Virus record (IMG/VR): IMGVR_UViG_3300022926_000091
Coordinates: 1-27,647 of that record
Length of the DNA stretch: 27,647 bases
Direction: 5' to 3' (one strand)
From: a virus
The number at the start of each line of letters is the position of its first letter. Within the stretch, counting starts at the first letter, position 1. The position numbers and the translations under genes were made by a program. Of the stretch, positions 24,218-27,647 are shown piece after piece. Below the pieces are notes generated by a model, which saw nothing but the letters and a program-made list of their open reading frames with translations, did not search any database and was not told the origin of the DNA.

Positions 24218-26656
24218 TTATTTTTTACGGCTTGCAAGTCCACCTTTTTTGAAGCCTGTCTTAATACCCTTGGATTGCTGTTCAAGTTTTTCTTTAATTT
24301 TAGCACCTTCGGATTTTATTTTATCTACTTCAGCTTGTGATGCTCCACCTGCTTTTGCTTTAGAAGCAACTTCTGCAGTTTTTTGATCTGCAGTTTTTAA
24401 AGATTCAGTTGCTTTTTCTTGCATTGTTTTTTGCATTTTATCTGCAAAACTTGGGCCATCGTCGTCTTTATCTTTTCTTGGCTTACGTCTTTGCTGTCCT
24501 GGTTGATACGCAGTAGGTGCAGGAGTTGTAGGTGCAGATGGTTCATCATCACGTCCTCTGCCTCTACTTGATGATTGTGCTAGTTTATTTGTTAACTCTT
24601 CAAGTGTAGTACGGGGATCAAGTTTTTCATACACACTACGTCCAGTAATAGAAATAGGACTGCGTAAATTTCCTATATAATCTTGTACCTGTTGTGTTAC
24701 AGTTGATGTAGTAGACATTTCAGGTGTATATGCTTCTACTGCTAATGGACCAAATGCTGCTTTTGTCTGATAGTCTGTAATAGTAGGTGTTTGAGTACCT
24801 TCTTCTTGTTGTTTGGCTTTTCTGGCTGCTTGCTCTGCGTTATCAAAACCCCTAAAATTATTATAGAAAAGTTCATCGTTTTGAGCCAGAACTTCCCCTT
24901 CATTAAAATCTGACGTAGCATTTGTTTCAAGTGCTGTGCCTGTAGTTTCACGAATACGTGCACCTTGTTCTGCCATGTCTCGTATCTCTGTTGGAGATGG
25001 TGGTGTTTTAGGTGCTGATATAGGAGCTTGATCTTCAAACGGTATAGTTTCAACAGTTTCTGGTGCTACAGGTGCAACTGGTGTAGCAGGACCAACTTCT
25101 AGTTGTTCTCCAGATTCAGGAATAGCCTTTACTGCCTCTAATATTTCTTCACCCGATTTAGGTTCTAGGTTACCAAACGAAAATGCTCCCTTTGGTACAT
25201 CATCATCAGGTGAACCTAATTTGTAACCTTTAGCAGCAAGTTCATTTAAAACTTTTTGTTGTGTGTTTGTAGTTTTATCGTCAGGTTCATCTGGGTCTTG
25301 TGTAGCACCAAGACCTGCTCCTACTTTAGCAGTTACTTTTTCTGCTTTAGATAAACCAAGAGCATCTGTAACTGTTCCTGTAATTTCATCAATTACTTTA
25401 GCAAGTATACCTTTACCTTCATCTGTTGTCAAACGTGTTTTTATTTTTTCTAGTGCATCTAACTGCCCTTTAATAGGTGTCTTACGTGCTTGTGCAATTT
25501 TTTCGTCAAGCATGTCTACAATTTGTTTCTTTTGTTGTTTACTAGCAAGAGCAAGCATACCACCTAATAATGGATTAATTGCAACACCGATACCTGCAGC
25601 TACATTCCCATACGTGCTTGCTTTCTCTGCCTCTTTGATCCACATGTCTAGTGCTTTACCATCAGTGGCTGATGTGTCCATTCCAAAGCCACCCGCTTTC
25701 TGGAACTCTGACGGTTCTGGTGGTGGTGTTCTATCATCGTCACCACTATCAACTGGCGCAGCTTCTGCTTCAGTCTCTGTAGGCATTTGACCTGCAGGGA
25801 AATATCCCGCAGGAATTGGGTATACTGGCTCACCACCCAAGAATGGGATAAACAGGCTATCACCTGCTTCGTTTTTATATTCACGTACATCTTGATCTGA
25901 CGGATCAAACATAGGTGTTACGAAAGTACCTTGTTGAGCATGGATGACACCACCCCGTGCTTTCTTCTGTGGCTCTTCCTCTTCTTCTTCACCCTCAATA
26001 ATAATCAAGTCCATCATACCAAATGGCATATCATCAGGCAGTACAGCTTCATCACCATTACCCATCTGACCCATAGCTTCCATCTGTTTCAAGCCTTGCT
26101 TGGCATCTTGACGAATACGCATTAAGTTTTCAAGACCAATGTAACGTACTACGTCTGCAGGAAAAACAAACTCACCTTCACTGAGCATGGCAGGAATATC
26201 GTCACGTACCTCTTTACGTGTACTACCTACAGGTACTTCATTGCCCGATTCTTCATCAACCATGCCACCTTCATCACGAAGGCCACCGTCTTCAAAGAGT
26301 TCCATTTGTTTTTCTAGCATGGGAGTACCACCTTTATTAAGTCTTTTTCCAGAAAAATAATTTATAAACTCTTCTCTAGTAGGATTTTTTTCATTAAGAA
26401 AATTTAATATTTCTTTTGAGGTTGCCTTTGAAGGAATAGGCTCTGCTGCAGATTTATTTTTTTCAAACATATATTCTATTTGAGGCATAGATAATTCTTT
26501 ACCGTCTTTAAATGTAATTATATTTACTTCTTTACCATCGTATTCTTTGGAAGACAAATCCCAAGAAGGTTCCATTTCTTTATAGATACCTTTTTTCATT
26601 TCAGGTTCTTCTAAACTATGACTACGATCTCTAAAAAGTTCCATTTGTTCTTCCAT
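24218..26656 (-). CDS. Large virion-associated protein between portal and scaffold, 812 aa
   Basis: Recognised as a type common in marine phages but without an assigned function. The conserved block lies at about 113-200: MLEKQMELFEDGG, then DDIPAMLSEGEFVFPADVVR and LMRIRQDAKQGLKQMEAMGQ. An acidic run (222-228) leads to KARGGVIHAQQGTF (232-245), akin to the RGG motif in the 905-aa protein. A Gly/Ala/Leu segment (about 350-371, GNVAAGIGVAINPLLGGM) may be membrane-active. The remainder is Pro/Glu/Thr-rich and disordered, ending with a Lys-rich tail, FKKGGLASRKK. Residues 1-112 are an extension with distinctly low GC. Met113 (26320) has its own AGGTGG upstream and is a possible second start. AAGGAA precedes the first ATG. 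The role could be ejection or portal-associated assembly. Confidence 0.65.
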   Translation of the reverse strand: MEEQMELFRDRSHSLEEPEMKKGIYKEMEPSWDLSSKEYDGKEVNIITFKDGKELSMPQIEYMFEKNKSAAEPIPSKATSKEILNFLNEKNPTREEFINYFSGKRLNKGGTPMLEKQMELFEDGGLRDEGGMVDEESGNEVPVGSTRKEVRDDIPAMLSEGEFVFPADVVRYIGLENLMRIRQDAKQGLKQMEAMGQMGNGDEAVLPDDMPFGMMDLIIIEGEEEEEEPQKKARGGVIHAQQGTFVTPMFDPSDQDVREYKNEAGDSLFIPFLGGEPVYPIPAGYFPAGQMPTETEAEAAPVDSGDDDRTPPPEPSEFQKAGGFGMDTSATDGKALDMWIKEAEKASTYGNVAAGIGVAINPLLGGMLALASKQQKKQIVDMLDEKIAQARKTPIKGQLDALEKIKTRLTTDEGKGILAKVIDEITGTVTDALGLSKAEKVTAKVGAGLGATQDPDEPDDKTTNTQQKVLNELAAKGYKLGSPDDDVPKGAFSFGNLEPKSGEEILEAVKAIPESGEQLEVGPATPVAPVAPETVETIPFEDQAPISAPKTPPSPTEIRDMAEQGARIRETTGTALETNATSDFNEGEVLAQNDELFYNNFRGFDNAEQAARKAKQQEEGTQTPTITDYQTKAAFGPLAVEAYTPEMSTTSTVTQQVQDYIGNLRSPISITGRSVYEKLDPRTTLEELTNKLAQSSSRGRGRDDEPSAPTTPAPTAYQPGQQRRKPRKDKDDDGPSFADKMQKTMQEKATESLKTADQKTAEVASKAKAGGASQAEVDKIKSEGAKIKEKLEQQSKGIKTGFKKGGLASRKK
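26298..26649 (-). repeat. 13-nt direct repeats flanking the AT-rich 5' extension
   Basis: AACAAATGGAACT occurs at 26649-26637 and at 26310-26298, 339 nt (113 codons) apart, encoding Q-M-E-L-F in both places (residues 4-8 and 117-121). The residues around them (MEEQMELFRD, MLEKQMELFED) are also alike. The DNA between is about 28% GC by hand count over 26341-26640, against about 44% just downstream. Confidence 0.7.
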
Positions 26657-26666
26657 AGTAATTTCC

Positions 26667-26882
26667 TTATTGAGATTTTAATACTTCATCTCGTAGTAAC
26701 TTCAGCCTACGTAACTGATAGATAGCACCCTGTGCTCTATGAACTGCAACAAGTTCACTAGTTTGTTCCATTGCACGATGCTGTTGTGCAATTATTGTGT
26801 CTATGTAGTCTTCAAACTTAGCCCATTGGGCTTGGTTGCTGACCAGACCCTTGAGCTTGTTGAGGTGCTCCCTGTCCTGCAT
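26667..26882 (-). CDS. Small helical protein overlapping the portal 3' end, 71 aa
   Basis: A charged, all-helical protein, MQDREHLNKLKGLVSNQAQW, with a long amphipathic helix containing FEDYIDTIIAQQHRAMEQTS and ending RRLKLLRDEVLKSQ. It shares 65 nt with the end of the portal gene in another frame. The frame extends two codons further to a GTG at 26888, but AAGGA at 26893-26897 is better placed for the ATG at 26882. Small genes of this sort are common after the portal of marine podoviruses, possibly as assembly factors; no family is assigned. Confidence 0.6.
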   Translation of the reverse strand: MQDREHLNKLKGLVSNQAQWAKFEDYIDTIIAQQHRAMEQTSELVAVHRAQGAIYQLRRLKLLRDEVLKSQ

Positions 26883-27647
26883 TACCACTAAATCCTTGTT
26901 CTTGCGGTGTTGGTGCTTGGCCTACGCCAATGTTACCGCCACCTGCTCCCGATGTATCCATTGGGTTTGCCCCTGCAGGTGCAGGTGCTCCCTCTGGCGT
27001 TGGCTGTTGTGCTTGCATACCTTTCATAAGTTCTGCTTGCAATGCAGCCTCGTCCATATTGTTAGTTACTTTGTCGGGATCAAGGTCAAGAGACTTTGCA
27101 ATCTCACGAATAATGTATTGGAACTTAGCAAACGGTGCAAGTGCAGGGTTGGATGATACTTGCAAGAATTGCATTAGTCGTTGACTACGTACTTCGTTAG
27201 CCATCAGACTTTCAGTTCCACGTGCTTTAACTTCTAGGTCACCACGCATTTCTGGATCAAAGTCAAACTGCATATTAAAGCGGAATAGACCTTCGCCCAT
27301 TGGACGTAGTAAGTAGTCGTCAATGTTTTTTATTACATTTTTGATACCGCCACTGGCAGCACCCATTAGCATACTGATACCACTAGCTGTACGGCCTACA
27401 CCTGACACACCAGTTTGCCCGTGTGCAAATGATGGGAAACCTGTGGATTCATCAGCTAGTACTCGTGCCTTGTCAAATAGTTGTAAGTTCTCACCTGCAA
27501 CATTCGGGAACTTAGTGCCAAAGATAGCTTGTCCTGGTGCACCACCTTGTCTACGGAATACTTTGCCTGGGTATACTGATAAGTCTTGGCCTGGAACTAG
27601 GTTAGTTTCATCAACCTCAATCAATAGGTTACCAGATAATACAGCAT
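26818..27647 (-). CDS. Portal protein, P22-like, C-terminal part
   Basis: The frame is open to the right edge, so the gene is 5' truncated; a possible TTG start at 27624 is internal, since coding sequence AVLSGNLL precedes it. About 275 residues remain. They include QAIFGTKFPN, then GQTGVSGVGRTASGISMLMG and GGIKNVIKNIDDYLLRPMGE, a block conserved in the portals of marine podoviruses of the P22 portal family. The last 70 residues are Gln/Pro/Gly-rich (QGAPQQAQGSGQQPSP) and disordered. The portal forms the dodecameric DNA entry ring. The first gene of the visible structural array; terminase would lie further right, outside the window. Confidence 0.85.
   Translation of the reverse strand, partial: AVLSGNLLIEVDETNLVPGQDLSVYPGKVFRRQGGAPGQAIFGTKFPNVAGENLQLFDKARVLADESTGFPSFAHGQTGVSGVGRTASGISMLMGAASGGIKNVIKNIDDYLLRPMGEGLFRFNMQFDFDPEMRGDLEVKARGTESLMANEVRSQRLMQFLQVSSNPALAPFAKFQYIIREIAKSLDLDPDKVTNNMDEAALQAELMKGMQAQQPTPEGAPAPAGANPMDTSGAGGGNIGVGQAPTPQEQGFSGNAGQGAPQQAQGSGQQPSPMG

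Noticed and set aside
1-27647. tRNA genes, integrase, attachment sites, insertion sequences
   Set aside because: No cloverleaf-like sequence, transposase or recombinase motif, or terminal inverted repeat pair was seen on reading both strands; no scan program could be run.

Overview
The window reads as part of the genome of a tailed, podovirus-type dsDNA phage from a marine setting. The evidence is a P22-like portal, a scaffold and an HK97-fold coat protein, a short-tail hub/tubular pair, three or four large adhesin-type fibre proteins and a set of very large internal virion proteins. An alphaproteobacterial host (roseobacter or SAR116 type) is my inference. It rests on family resemblance, including a coenzyme B12-dependent ribonucleotide reductase, a DUF1289 protein and a small membrane protein resembling a family seen in alphaproteobacteria. 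No terminase, integrase, lysin, DNA polymerase, tRNA or CRISPR was found, so the window covers the structural arm and the end of the metabolism arm only.

Layout. Positions 1-1958 (+ strand) hold the 3' end of a nucleotide-metabolism block: nrdJ (5' truncated), a DUF1289 zinc-finger-like protein, a probable PD-(D/E)XK nuclease-fold protein, a small RMF-like protein and a MazG-like NTP pyrophosphohydrolase. The genes overlap or nearly touch. A GC-rich hairpin at 1956-1996, with an A-run on one side and a T-run on the other, ends both this block and the convergent structural block. Positions 1998-27647 (- strand) are one long structural array. In transcription order from the right edge it contains: portal (5' truncated), a small overlapping gene, an 812-residue virion-associated protein, scaffold, a promoter plus long leader, coat protein, two small virion proteins, an 835-residue fibre, a LamG adhesin, an Ig-like connector, tail tubular A-like and beta-propeller hub proteins, a 458-residue fibre, a 663-residue six-repeat adhesin, a tail chaperone-like protein, a small membrane protein, and five proteins that probably form the internal or ejection apparatus (905, 71, 176, 364 and 1269 residues).

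How the parts work together. The left block would convert host nucleotides to dNTPs and clean the pool during replication. The right block builds the head, then the short tail with several exchangeable receptor-binding modules, then the DNA-ejection machinery. The coat gene appears to have its own promoter (TTGACA-16-TATAAC) with a 9-bp dyad over the -10 and spacer, followed by a leader of about 200 nt. This fits a need for far more coat than portal or scaffold. A second good promoter (TTGACG-16-TATAAT) lies inside the DUF1289 gene and would drive the nuclease, RMF-like and MazG genes.

The most unusual items are: (i) an uninterrupted array of about 23 eleven-residue repeats in the 905-residue protein; (ii) an in-frame, AT-rich N-terminal extension of the 812-residue gene bounded by a 13-nt direct repeat; (iii) the promoter/dyad/leader before the coat gene; (iv) a duplicated 12-residue motif at the N-terminus of the 1269-residue protein; and (v) related C-terminal domains on two fibres placed either side of the tail-tube genes.
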